This document shows, piece after piece, positions 11,355-20,754 of a DNA stretch of 64,000 bases; within the stretch, counting starts at the first letter, position 1; each line of letters begins with the position of its first letter. Made by a program: the position numbers and the translations under genes. The stretch spans positions 271,772,662-271,836,661 of the forward strand of contig NC_090322.1 in assembly GCF_040869045.1 (NCBI RefSeq). The letters run 5' to 3'. This DNA is from Eurosta solidaginis (lineage: Eukaryota > Arthropoda > Insecta > Diptera > Tephritidae). Under the pieces are notes generated by a model, which was not told the origin of the DNA, made no database searches, and worked only from the letters and a program-made list of their open reading frames with translations.

Positions 11355-13326
11355 TTTTCAGCAGTGGTATAAAGCAGTGTTTTGAATACCCTTCTATATA
11401 AAAATAAAGATATTTACAGTCGATGTTAGTTAGATTAAACTTCTCTTCGTTGTCAGAAATTAGCAAACAATTTGTCTCGTAAATATTCAGAACCCAACTT
11501 CTGGATTCAAAGTCATTACGTTGGAGGTTTTTAACTTCCTTTGCGAAGATGCATATGTCATTATTGATTGCTGTTATTTTTGTTAAAATATAGACCCTTT
11601 TATTAACGCAGAAATAATTATCTGGAGGTCGTGCCGACAATTTGAAGAGCTCACATATGATAGCTCGGAAAGTGTTGTCCTTTAGAGCCCCTTTTAGAAT
11701 AGGAAACAATTCCCGATGTGTCTCTTGTTTTATTACGGAACTTTTTTCAATAACTCTGTTGGATATTTGCGCCAACACATTCGATCCCTTTTTTATTGTT
11801 TTTTTCAATTGATAAAGATAATTTTCATATTTAAACGCGCTAAAGTGATTAAGAGATCCATATTTTAAAACATCGCCATATAAATGTTTTAGACTGTGGC
11901 AATTATAGGTTACAAATTCTTGGCCATAGAGGTGCACAAAGTCGTTTACGAATTCTTCAAGGAGCTCTTTAGCCACGTTATTGAATTGACAGCATAGCTC
12001 CGGGTGACATAAGATCCTCGTCGCAAAGTGCAATTTGCAAAAATGACGGTAACGTTTTTCATCGAGTTTGTTTTGTAGCACATACGGTCCACTATACAAC
12101 AGAAAAGATCGGTACTCGGTTGCTTTCCATCTATCTAATTCATCAATTGTTCTCGGCACTCGAGGAAACTCAGAAGAAAACTGTTTTTTTAGCACAATGT
12201 TTTCGAAGGACAAGTTTTCTATTTGCGATTTTGATAACGAATAACTTTCATTTTTATTTTTTACCCAGAGTTTAACAAGCTGACGAGTAACTCCCAAGCA
12301 AACGCAATGCATGTAATCTATCGGAAATTGAGTGACGCAGCCAACATTTATAGTTTCTAGCAAATTTTGATCGAGAGTTAAGTGATGCTCTTTTTGTAAT
12401 TTTTCCTTAAATGATGAATCTGTTCGCATACTCGCTGCGTTAGAAGGGAAGGTTATTTTTCTCATGTACCTTTCACCTCTGTGTGTACACTTCGAGCAGC
12501 AATAGTAACCTGAATGGCTTTTGATATTTAAAATAAATGCTCTAGCGGGAGAATCGCAAACAAAAGCTCCAATCGAGATGGAAAATACGTTCTCATCATA
12601 ATAAAAGCCTTGTTGTAGCAACACTTTCAGGTCGTCTACTAAAGGCTGTAGAAATATACTGGAAGCTTCCGGCTTTGTTTTTGGACTTCGCACTCCCTCT
12701 GCATCCGAGTTTACATAACACCCAACCAAAAAAACGTCTTCATAATTAGAAACACTCATCATTATAGGCCAAGCAGTTTGCTTTGATGACTTAAATATCT
12801 GTAATCCGTCGATACCGAAGTTTAGCTCTAAAGTGTATGTATTCGAATTGCGCAATTTTATATTTTTGTATAAGAAATCGGTGAGAGAATTCTTTAATCC
12901 GTAATGGTAATATGATCCGCTACCCATGCTTGCAATTTGAGTTTCTCTGGAAGTTCCTCTCAAGGTGCGTACATCGCATGGCACACCATGCCCTTCGACT
13001 TTATGAAGTCTACTGAGAAGTTCGTTACCGGCTATTTGCGAAATACCGTGTCTGATTGTCCAAGACTTGAGGAAACTCCTTAGACTCTCAGGTTCGTTTC
13101 CTGGTTCTGGTTCTTTGACTTGCGAAGATCTCTGGCAAACAGATAGCAAGTCAAAATCACTATCAATGTCCATTTTGTTTGCATTTTCGACTTGGACGCC
13201 TTCAAAAATGTCTGTGCTATATTTCTGCGCATTTTCAGCGCGATTTTCAATTTCATTGTTAAAAATGGAGTCCAGTATTTTTTTTGTTTCTCTTTTAATG
13301 CTTTTGTGCTGAGCTTGACGCGACAT
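11347..13326 (-). CDS. CACTA (Tnp2/Transposase_21-type) transposase, 659 aa
   Basis: This is the catalytic protein predicted to cut and join the element's CACTA ends in the nucleus. The frame is uninterrupted. The first in-frame ATG is at 13326; the frame extends four codons upstream only to a GTG. From that ATG: D173 in NFGIDGLQIFKSS and D258 in FVCDSPARAF match the first two acidic positions of the Transposase_21 fold. C277 and C280 (CSKC) and H340 in IDYMHCVCLGV match the Cys/His insertion and the 'MH' motif of the family. E501 in SAFKYENYLYQLK matches the 'FERYLK.LK' segment of the DUF4218 region of Tnp2 proteins and is my candidate third catalytic residue. The acidic, Lys-rich first ~90 residues are unrelated to anything I recognise. 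It lies inside CACTA terminal repeats and overlaps the second gene's ATG. Intact length and motifs suggest it could be functional. Confidence 0.88.
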   Translation of the reverse strand: MSRQAQHKSIKRETKKILDSIFNNEIENRAENAQKYSTDIFEGVQVENANKMDIDSDFDLLSVCQRSSQVKEPEPGNEPESLRSFLKSWTIRHGISQIAGNELLSRLHKVEGHGVPCDVRTLRGTSRETQIASMGSGSYYHYGLKNSLTDFLYKNIKLRNSNTYTLELNFGIDGLQIFKSSKQTAWPIMMSVSNYEDVFLVGCYVNSDAEGVRSPKTKPEASSIFLQPLVDDLKVLLQQGFYYDENVFSISIGAFVCDSPARAFILNIKSHSGYYCCSKCTHRGERYMRKITFPSNAASMRTDSSFKEKLQKEHHLTLDQNLLETINVGCVTQFPIDYMHCVCLGVTRQLVKLWVKNKNESYSLSKSQIENLSFENIVLKKQFSSEFPRVPRTIDELDRWKATEYRSFLLYSGPYVLQNKLDEKRYRHFCKLHFATRILCHPELCCQFNNVAKELLEEFVNDFVHLYGQEFVTYNCHSLKHLYGDVLKYGSLNHFSAFKYENYLYQLKKTIKKGSNVLAQISNRVIEKSSVIKQETHRELFPILKGALKDNTFRAIICELFKLSARPPDNYFCVNKRVYILTKITAINNDICIFAKEVKNLQRNDFESRSWVLNIYETNCLLISDNEEKFNLTNIDCKYLYFYIEGYSKHCFIPLLKNE

Positions 13327-13332
13327 GATTTT

Positions 13333-13338
13333 ACTCAC
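13333..13338 (-). promoter_or_regulatory. Strong splice donor just upstream of the transposase ATG
   Basis: Read on the minus strand, CAGT|GTGAGT occurs 7 bp before the transposase ATG (13326). It is near the consensus donor. A candidate acceptor, a T-rich tract ending TATATAG, lies at 11400-11394, 40 bp before the ATG of the second gene, with no ATG in between. Joining them would remove the whole transposase frame. Use of these sites is inferred. Confidence 0.55.
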
Positions 13339-13439
13339 ACTGACTTTTGTATTTCACACACTGCAGCAAATATATGTATAAATTTTATTATTTAATTTTT
13401 ATGCACAACACTTTTTTTGCTACTCACAATCTGAAAAGA

Positions 13440-13694
13440 TCTGAAATTTAAAAATGTTTCAACGCCTATTGAGTTTAAAAATCTATTTACGTTTTTCTCT
13501 TTTCGAAATAGATACGAAGTTGTTAAGTAAAATCGGAAAATATTAGATTTTCTTCAGACAAGTCTGATATCCGACAACTTCGGAGATTCTGGTTTGGCCA
13601 ATCGTTGCGAATTCGTTAAGCTAGATTGGTAGACTTTCGACTTTGTTTAGAAAAGACTGATTTCCGAAAAAATCGGAAGCTTTGGTTTAGTGGG
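13440..13694. repeat. CACTA right subterminal region and terminal inverted repeat
   Basis: It contains scattered motifs resembling the left side (TTCGTTAAGCTA near 13612, ACGAAGTTGTTAAG near 13515, paired TCCGA/TCGGA blocks) and ends with the terminal repeat to 13694. It is shorter and more diverged than the left side. It should also hold the promoter of the minus-strand transcript, but I see no convincing TATA box. Confidence 0.6.
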
Positions 13695-13817
13695 CAGCTA
13701 CTACTTCGCTCACATATACCCACGCATATGATTACACACTACAAATACACGCGCGTATGGCTGCTGACCAGGTAGAGGATTCTAGAAGAAGAAACATCTA
13801 GATATTTGGGCAGAGAG

Positions 13818-13824
13818 TATAAAA
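13818..13824 (+). promoter_or_regulatory. TATA box of LTR-1
   Basis: TATAAAA is followed about 30 bp downstream by ATCAGTTTG, a plausible initiator. The same arrangement is conserved in LTR-2 (TATAAAA at 42539-42545). Confidence 0.65.
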
Positions 13825-13918
13825 GCAGCAGAAGCTGAGTAGTCCGTAATCAGTTTGATTTAAGCACGCTATCAGTTGCGAAGTTAAGTTTTATTGTGAA
13901 GTACTTTTAAAGAAGTAT

Positions 13919-13924
13919 AATAAA
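13919..13924 (+). terminator. Polyadenylation signal of LTR-1
   Basis: AATAAA, followed by GACC, lies about 95 bp downstream of the TATA box. It is conserved in LTR-2 at 42630-42635. This marks the R/U5 side of the LTR. Confidence 0.6.
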
Positions 13925-14033
13925 GACCATTTTGCATTATTGAATATTGGAGTTATTTATTCAACAATTTAGCGATACGAACTTTAGTAGAAGGTGTAAA
14001 ATAAGTGGAGTTTCCCTAAATTCGTAACAATAT

Positions 14034-14215
14034 GTATAGACGTTATTGACCACTCATAGCTTTTTTATAAACAGATGCCGAAAACATTTTATCAAGTCAA
14101 TAATAAAGCGATAACCCCTCAATTACAAGGCGATAAGAAGCCAATAACAAACAATGATATTGTAGCTATCTATAGTTAACAAACGGATAACTCGTCAATG
14201 CTCGTTGTTACCGAT
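14034..14215. repeat. TTATCG-repeat arm, right half of copy T1 (inverted)
   Basis: Degenerate CGATAAC/CCAATAACAAAC motifs (for example near 14109-14150 and 14185-14220) are in the opposite orientation to 8782-9038. LTR-1 inserted between the two arms. Confidence 0.55.
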
Positions 14216-14337
14216 AACGAGCCTATGATCTCTTCATTACCCTTCGTTTCATTTTTACTGACATAAATTTTACATATGTATGTATTTCTCGCATTTTTTT
14301 TTTTTTTTTTCAAATATTTTGAATACATTAATAATTC

Positions 14338-14635
14338 TGTGGTCACAAGGCTTAACAGCACAAGTGCGTTTTTTGCGTTTTTCAGGAGAGCATTTTAAAA
14401 ATTTAAATTTTATCTGAAAAAAGTTTTCGAGGGAATCGAAAAAACTTTTTTTGGAATATCTCAGATGATATATGCATCTTATGCTGCCAGGTAACTTACG
14501 TAAATACTATTTGTTTTCCAAATATGCTTAAAAACGTAATTTATACCTAAGTAAGTCAAGTTGTTTTATTTGACACAAATAAATCGTCTCAATTTTGCCA
14601 AAAATGGACTTGTGCTGTTATGCCTTGTGACCACA
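14338..14635. mobile_element. MITE-like element, 298 bp, with 28-bp terminal inverted repeats
   Basis: The left end TGTGGTCACAAGGC continues as TTAACAGCACAAGT; the right end is its reverse complement with one mismatch. Inside is a second inverted repeat around GAAAAAAGTTTTCGAGGG (14416 onward). No clean TSD could be found, so the superfamily is unassigned. It encodes nothing. Confidence 0.75.
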
Positions 14636-15654
14636 CAAATATATAGCTTGCATAAAAGTCCGAGCTCAATTTGTAAGCATTAAAGTATTTTTATTTATAC
14701 TGCCATATATAAAAGTCGCTGTGTCCATTCCTTGTTTACACCCGTGAGGATAGTTGAGAGTGAAGCGGATTTAGCGACGGCTCTTCATTTGCCATTTGAA
14801 TTGGGGTCAACGCAACATCAACAGCTAAACACTCGCTTTGCTCTTTCTTTCACTATCGTTGCACCCACCCATCATGCGTTCACCCAGCATCGGTGCATCC
14901 TCTATATCAACACAATATCACCTTAGCACTCAGCTACGCTCACTTAGGCCCACTCATTGTAGGCTTTGAGCAAATATTCGGCCGTATTCAACAGATATAA
15001 AACGCCAACAAGCATTACCAACATTACACCGTTTTCAACCCCTGGGGGCTATGTTGCATGGCCTCGAAATCATTTCATTTGGTTTTGTTTAAAAAAATCA
15101 CAAAATGCAACTTGGCGCAAGTGTTTTAATGGGATTTTTTATTTGCTCACACTGTAGTTTATATTTTTCTTTCTCTCTCTTTTGTTCATTGTTTGTTTAA
15201 ATTTGTTTGTTCAACGATAAATTTTTGTGAAAATTTCAATGAAAAAGCAAAAATAACACCTAAACTGTAGCGAAAGAAAATATCTGAGTTAATATTTTTG
15301 TGAAATGAAAATTGTGCCAGTGAAATCGACGAATCCGGTTGCATCACCGTTACAGTTCAAATGGTTTCATTTTCCCAAATATTTATATTTGTATCAATTA
15401 TTCATGTGAATGGGTATGCAGCTTATATATGTGTATGAAGTATATATGTGTGTTTTTCGTGTTTATTTTATCTATTTTTTTTCCATAAGTACAAAATGAG
15501 AACACAGTTAATCTGTAGGGAAGTGCGCTGATGACTAAAGCTGACAATTTTGTATAAAAACTTTTTTTGCAGGGAAAATTTAATTGAATAATAAATTTTT
15601 AGTTTTCTACTTACTGGTGTGAAATAAAATGAAATTGGGGGATGAACTTGATAC
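14636..15654. other. Unassigned, with a TATA-like site
   Basis: TATATAAA at about 14705-14713 is followed by a more GC-rich stretch to about 15070 (CGCTGTGTCC, many CAC/TCA triplets), which might be a decayed promoter or LTR. ORFs there have no recognised domain. Nothing further was recognised. Confidence 0.3.
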
Positions 15655-15850
15655 TTTGGAGATAAATTGATTTGAAAAAGGCTGCATTTGACTTAAAGGA
15701 AGTTTAATTTCATTCGGAAAAAATTTCTTTCTATTTGAAAAAAGTTTAAATTGATTTGAAAAACGCTGCATTTATTTCACGGAAAGTTTCATTTTATTCG
15801 AAAGAAGTTTCACTGGGCTTAAAAAACATTCATTCGACTTGAAAAAAATG
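15655..15850. repeat. Degenerate ~30-bp minisatellite
   Basis: Imperfect units of the type TTGATTTGAAAAA, GCTGCATTTGACTT, GGAAGTTTCATT and TTCGAAAAAAGTTT repeat about six times with drift. There is no coding potential. Confidence 0.6.
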
Positions 15851-17007
15851 TTCAATCTCAAAATGAGTTCGTTTACCGTTATCTGTTATCCATATGTATG
15901 TATTTAACAGTTAAGATAAAAAGTTATCCCCGAACCAGCGATGCGTCACATCCAACACAGTCAACCAAAGATGGCCATTTTTGAACCAGTTTGCGTTTTG
16001 CAAAATGTGTTTAAAAAAATCCATTTTGCGCTTAGAATATATGTAGGCAAATAAAAATTTAAAAAAGGATCTCAGCTATGATATCTGGAACGTCAAAAGC
16101 CTTCACTTGAAAGAAAAGTTGACTGCTGACAAATGAGGACTATGGAGCGTTTACCGTCAACTAATTATATTTAATCAATGTGAGGCGATGCCATGAGCAA
16201 TAGCAATAAAGATCGCTTCTCATTTCACATATGTATATACATATATATATATTTCATATAATTCCAGCTTCAGTACAAGTACAAGCTTTAAATTTCTATT
16301 CAAAACTTCATACTCCCGCATACACATTACAAAACATTTACTTTTTGAGTTTATATTTTTTAAATAATTTGGGAAAATTTTAAACAATGCGCCATCAGGA
16401 AGGAAGAAGTGATAGGTGTTTCATTTATACCTCGTAAAAAGCGTGGCTTTGTTTGTCAATAGCTCATTCGTCGCAGGAGTGCGAGAAAAGGCTTTGAAGA
16501 GATTTAAAAAGTATAAATGAAACAGGTATCGCCTTTTTCATCCTGGGTCCGTATCATGTTATATGATCACGTAATGAAAACTCATTTCACTCAAGCGATA
16601 AATAAGAATCTGCCAATTTATGAGTCTAATTAGTATTTGTAGCCTCTATTTCACGCACCACCTCAATCTCCATCACCATTTCAACGCTAATGCGAATTAA
16701 AAAAGTTGGATTCTATCACGGATCGTACAGCACGATACGGGCCAGGATGTAGCGCTGGAATCTAGTTAAATGTACAGACCTTTTAAGCTGTTGCATAGAT
16801 TTTATCGCGGGCTTGGCGACTAAATCAAAAAAAAACCGTAACGGATATTTGTCAGAAAAGATCCGAAAAGGCCCGAAAAGATTCGAAAAGGTTCGTAAAG
16901 GTTCGGTGTTAGCAATAGGCCAAATACATAAAATTGGATCTCTATCATAAACAGTGGTGGGCACCACTACATTTACACGGTTACCAAATTGAGAATGTGT
17001 TAGTAAA
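15851..17007. other. Unassigned, with a 10-bp tandem repeat
   Basis: The only structure seen is at 16851-16900: five exact-period 10-bp units of the type NNCCGAAAAG (the last two read ATTCGAAAAG and GTTCGTAAAG). A TA-rich stretch lies near 16230-16260. No gene was recognised. Confidence 0.55.
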
Positions 17008-17009
17008 TA

Positions 17010-17205
17010 CCATGGCGGAACGATAAAAAGTGGCAGCATGGTGACATACCTACAAACATAAATAAAAATTCCATGTGCTTTGTTTTTGTAAATTCGATGG
17101 ACAAATGTCGAAATCGTACTGCGCAGGAAGTTGATGTATCAAATCAAATAAAAAAAGTTTATAATCAGCTGTCCCATGCTACCACCTTGTCTCGTTCCGC
17201 CTTGG
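17010..17205. mobile_element. MITE, 196 bp, TA target site
   Basis: The inverted ends CCATGGCGGAACGA (left) and, read inward from the right, CCAAGGCGGAACGA continue as similar GTGGCAGCATGG/GTGGTAGCATGG blocks. TA flanks both sides (17008-17009, 17206-17207), as expected of Tc1/mariner-type non-autonomous elements. No ORF. Confidence 0.7.
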
Positions 17206-17236
17206 TAAACACGAACGCGTAGCGAGCACGAAAGCA

Positions 17237-17390
17237 AAATCAATTATTTATTTAGTTTGATTTCAATGCTTGAACGGCGAACACGTGTCAAACGCACTCT
17301 TTGGTACTCTGTTTTAAGCGCGCGTGCGACACTTCCTCACCATGCGACCATCGAAATCAAACTAAAAGAGCTGTCGTTGATTTTCACAAA
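17237..17390. repeat. Interrupted inverted repeat
   Basis: TTTAGTTTGATTTCAATG (near 17257) is matched in reverse by CATCGAAATCAAACTAAA (near 17350), and AAAATCAA recurs in reverse further out (GATTTTC near 17379). It could be another decayed short inverted-repeat element. The outer boundaries are unclear. Confidence 0.5.
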
Positions 17391-17435
17391 GTAGCCATTG
17401 TGCTATCGCTTATCGTATACATATATAGTCGCTTA

Positions 17436-17700
17436 CAAGCCAACCTAATAAAACCGCACTGCGTTTTTTAGCACACGCAAACAACGGGCGTTTTTTGCCC
17501 TAACCCAAATAAGCATGCGTTGCGACAATGTAAAGCATATGTGCAAACGTCAAATCTAAATGTCACGCAGAACAAAAATTGGAAATCGAGTTAGATTTTC
17601 ACGCCGCAAATTCAATTTGAGTTGCTCTCATACAAGTTGTATGTGCATGAGACATTTTTGACAGAAAATTACTTACGTGCGTTTATATTAGGTTGGCTTG
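17436..17700. mobile_element. Tourist-like MITE, 265 bp, TTA target site duplication
   Basis: Ends CAAGCCAACCTAATA (left) and TATTAGGTTGGCTTG (right) form ~24-bp inverted repeats with few mismatches. A perfect TTA duplication flanks it (17433-17435, 17701-17703), typical of PIF/Harbinger-derived MITEs. The middle has a GC-richer hairpin-prone part (GCGTTTTTTAGC, GGGCGTTTTTTGCCC). It is non-coding. Confidence 0.8.
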
Positions 17701-17735
17701 TTAGCAGGTGCTAAGCTCACGCCCACCCCGCATCA

Positions 17736-18450
17736 TAAAGTTAAAGTTAAAGTTGAAGTTAAAGTTAAAGTTAAAGTTAAAGTTAAAGTTAAAGTTAAAG
17801 CTAAGGTTAAAGTTAAAATTAAAGTTAAAGTTAAAGTGAATGTTAAAGTTAAAGCGAAAGTTAAAGTTAAAGTTAAAAATAAAGTTAAAGTTAAAGTTGA
17901 AGTTAAAGTTAAAGTTAAAGTTAAAGTTAAAGTTAAAGTTAAAGTTAAAGTTAAAGTTAAAGTTAAAGCTAAAGTTAAAGTTAAAATTAAAGTTAAAGTT
18001 AAAGTTCAAGTTAAAGTTAAAGTTAAAGTTAAAGTTACAGTTAAAGTTACAGTCAAAGTAAAAGTTAAAGTTAAAGTTAGAGTTAAAGTTAAAGGTAAAG
18101 TTAAAGTTAAAGTGAATGTTAAAGTTAAAGCGAAAGTTAAAATTAAAGTTAAAAATAAAGTTAAAGATAAAGTTAAAGTTAAAGTTAAAGTCAAAGTTAA
18201 AGTTAAATTTAAAGTTAAAGTTAAGGTTAAAGTTAAAGTTAAAGTTAAATTTAAATTTAAATTTAAATTTAAAGTTAAAGTGACAGTTAAAGTTAAAGTT
18301 AAAGTTAAAGTTTAAGTTAAACTTAAAGTTAAATTTAAAGTGAATGTTAAAGTTAAAGTTAAAAATAAAGTTACAGTTAAAGTTAAAGTTAAAGTGAATG
18401 TTAAAGTTAAAGTGAAAGTTAAAAATAAAGTTAAAGTTAAAGTTAAATAT
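17736..18450. repeat. (GTTAAA)n hexanucleotide array, ~0.7 kb
   Basis: About 118 tandem copies of GTTAAA with scattered variants (GTTGAA, GCTAAA, ATTAAA, GTGAAT, AATAAA, GCGAAA). The period of six stays in phase, so it reads as long Lys-Val or Asn-Phe alternations in several frames; I regard those ORFs as artefacts of the repeat. Variants such as GTGAATGTTAAAG recur at about 17837, 18113, 18342 and 18395, suggesting longer segmental duplications. It begins 36 bp after the MITE at 17436-17700. Confidence 0.95.
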
Positions 18451-19110
18451 TAACTTCTCATTTATTCAATAAAAGTAAAAAATTTGTTTTCTTATCGATC
18501 ACCACGCTTAAAAAGGTTAACTTGAATTAATATCAAAGACAAAACTTGAACTAATATCAAAGAAAACTAAATGTTGCATAAATATTATAATTGCATAAGT
18601 TGATAATATGCAATAGCTTTACCGCGGCAGTCCCCGAGTGCCACACGTCCTTTTTTTTTTGTTCGTGTTTTTTGTATTATTTAGTGATTTCACCAATAGC
18701 GGCAATATTGCGTAACTGTTAGATTTTCTGCTTCGCATTGTGCCGCCTGTTTACCTAATCGCATCTTTTGTAAGTGACGTTGTGAGACAAAATGACTAGT
18801 AGTTTTATAAAAGGTTTAATCCCTTAAAGTTTGCAAAATATTCACATTGTTGTAATTTTTCATTTTAAAGAGATAAATAAGTGAAAAATGAAAAGTTGAC
18901 GGATTCCCACACTATAACGGCTGAATACGCACTTGACGTTGACGTATTTGGACGTGTTTTGTTAGCTTCGTATAAATATTTATATTAATGCACAAAAAAG
19001 TTTTTCCTACTGGTTTTAATTTAACAAAGTAATCTTGTGTTAATAAACCACATCAAACAAAACAAAATAAAAGGAAAGATAGTGACTTTATTAACTTTTT
19101 TACAAGTGGC
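18451..19110. other. Unassigned; probable 5' region of the PHD-type ORF
   Basis: No element was recognised. The part just before 19126 is A-rich and free of ATG for some tens of bases, compatible with a 5' untranslated region. Confidence 0.3.
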
Positions 19111-19125
19111 GCGAAGGAAGGCAAA

Positions 19126-19404
19126 ATGCCGCCCTCTGAGTGTAAAGAATGCATGGTGAAAATGTTACAAATAGGCGATTCTATTCCATGTTCAGGAGGC
19201 TGTGGCAGCTTTTTCTGCATTAAATGTAGTAATATGAAAAGACAGAAAATCAAATTGCTGAGTGAAAACGCAAATATTAAGTGGTTTTGTAATCAGTGCA
19301 CATTATGTGATACAAATACGAAATTTATTGAAATCAAACATTTGATAGAAAATTGCGATCAAAACAAAATCGGAAAGAGAGAAATGAAAGACATAATTGC
19401 GTGA
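19126..19404 (+). CDS. Small PHD-finger-like protein, 92 aa, probably LINE-derived
   Basis: The ATG is in good insect context (CAAAATG). The protein shows a spaced Cys array: C6-x2-C9, C22-x3-C26, C31-x2-C34, and C55-x2-C58 after a Trp at 53. This is the PHD C4HC3 pattern with the usual His replaced by C31 (GSFFCIKC). Such an N-terminal PHD-like finger beginning MPPxECKEC is familiar to me from ORF1 proteins of insect non-LTR retrotransposons; that link is recall-based inference. The frame stops 31 residues after the last ring Cys pair, so it is either a truncated ORF1 or a small stand-alone protein. No RT follows within the window, and no poly(A) signal is obvious. An alternative is the 5' exon of a host gene. 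Confidence 0.5.
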   Translation: MPPSECKECMVKMLQIGDSIPCSGGCGSFFCIKCSNMKRQKIKLLSENANIKWFCNQCTLCDTNTKFIEIKHLIENCDQNKIGKREMKDIIA

Positions 19405-20750
19405 CCGCATCGACTGAGACTCTACCATAAATAATGTTGGGATAACTTCAAATAATTATAAGCTCAGAAGCACATTAATTCATAATTTTCCTCATGTGTA
19501 AGATTCGCCTTTACGACGTTACGTAGTGCATCACTGCACTGTACAGAGCTAAACCAAACTGCATTAAAATGAAAACTAAATGTTGTAAATCAAAACAATT
19601 CGTGCATATATTCAATTTTGTTGTTGCAACTGTTGCCGACTACGCACCAAACAATTCCCGGTGCCAGTTGCATGGCTTTTCCTATCTCAACAATATCCTG
19701 CCTTTTATTGTTGCTATTGCGAATATAAAATCAACTATTTCGTATATACTGGGAAACCAATAAAGATCTTTGTGTGAGTGTAAAAGAGTTGATAGTCCTG
19801 CTGCTCGTATGGCTGATATGCCGTTGTGAGGTTGCGATAATGTAAATGTGCGGTTTGGTCGCGCTGAGAGCTTTTGTTTTGCTTTGTAAACAAGAAGTTA
19901 TTAAAATTTCACATAGTAAAGCCAATGGTGACTGCAGGCACACTCAAATTTAGACCCCCTTAGGAAAATTTTGTCAGCTTTAAATTTTTCTATTAAACTT
20001 TAAAATAGATTTATTTAAAGGGCAGGAGAAAAATAATAAACAAAACGGCTCAAGAACGAAAGTATGATATCAATATTTTATCTTAAAGATTTTGAACCAA
20101 ATTTCGAAAATATTGTCATCTTTATTATGTACATATCTTTGCAAGAAAAGTTCACATCATTTTTTGAGTAGAATACTCCGTAAGATACTTCAAGGATAAA
20201 TAAAGCTAGATGAAATAAAATTTCGGCTTTGTTTGACTGTAGCTTCAAGCTCATGTTCGCTAATTAGACCCTTTTACTTAGTCAGTGGAAGACATTTTGA
20301 GAAAAGAACACACAAACCCACTAGAGATCTGAGAACAACCAGTAGGGCGACAGTATTTTCTTAAAACTAAACGCCATAAGATGAGATCACTTGCAAATTC
20401 CTTTGAGGTGCGAAGAAATGGGTTTGTAAATTTCTGCAGCAACCAATATTAATGCTTTGGTTTATGTGCAGCTAAGATAGTTGTTGCTGTTGCTGATGTT
20501 TCCATTTGAGTAATTTTAATGTTATTGCTTTCATTTACGTTTATGGATATTTTTTCTTTTTTCAAGTTAGCTGCTCACTTTCTATATAACCTCTTTAACG
20601 TAAGCAAGTATTTCTTAGTATGGCAGGATGTAGCCATACTCAAGGAAACATTCGATGCATTCATATATTTAAAGATACACCAAAACATAGACAATTATAA
20701 GTGATATAGGAGTCACACGACAAAAATGTGCAAATAGGCAAAAAACTATT
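19405..20750. other. Unassigned
   Basis: AT-rich DNA. Short ORFs on both strands have no recognised motif. No terminal repeats or tandem arrays were seen. Confidence 0.4.
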
Positions 20751-20754
20751 CAGA

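Larger units (their letters stand above)
9593..13694 (-). mobile_element. CACTA (En/Spm-type) DNA transposon, 4.1 kb, apparently autonomous
   Basis: The ends are imperfect ~37-bp terminal inverted repeats: the left begins CCCACTAAAC (9593) and the right ends GTTTAGTGGG (13694), each followed inward by a TTCCGA...TTTCG...AAATC block. The CACTA hallmark begins at 9595. Flanking bases are CA on both sides (9591-9592, 13695-13696), a weak 2-bp duplication; a clean 3-bp TSD is not visible. Subterminal regions carry repeated TTTCGTAAAG/CTTTACGAAA motifs. It encodes a transposase (11347-13326) and a second spliced gene (10335-11354), both on the minus strand, and it sits inside solo LTR-1. Open frames and intact splice sites suggest recent activity. 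Confidence 0.9.
9043..14029 (+). mobile_element. Solo gypsy-like LTR (LTR-1), interrupted by a SINE and a CACTA transposon
   Basis: The two outer pieces align with the intact 523-bp LTR-2 at 42219-42741: start GTGACGAATATTAG, a TATAAAA box, the transcribed segment TTTGATTTAAGC, an AATAAA signal and the terminal CGTAACA. The short inverted ends (TGTKACG/CGTNACA) are typical of LTRs. A 4-bp direct repeat ATAT flanks it (9039-9042 and 14030-14033). No internal retroviral-like coding region lies next to it, so it is a solo LTR. Its first base differs from LTR-2. Insertions inside it are S2 (9076-9435) and the CACTA element (9593-13694). Confidence 0.85.

Noticed and set aside
13067..13395. Plus-strand ORFs at the 5' end of the transposase
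   Set aside because: Antisense shadows of the transposase coding sequence.
9593..13694. KDZ or hAT transposon instead of CACTA
   Set aside because: CACTA termini, the DG...CDSPAR...MH motif order and the FERYLK-like segment fit Transposase_21; no hAT dimerisation motif or 8-bp TSD was seen.
17698..18315. 205-codon ORF of Lys-Val repeats
   Set aside because: It is the hexanucleotide array read in frame; equally open frames occur on the other strand, and no start context or domain supports it.
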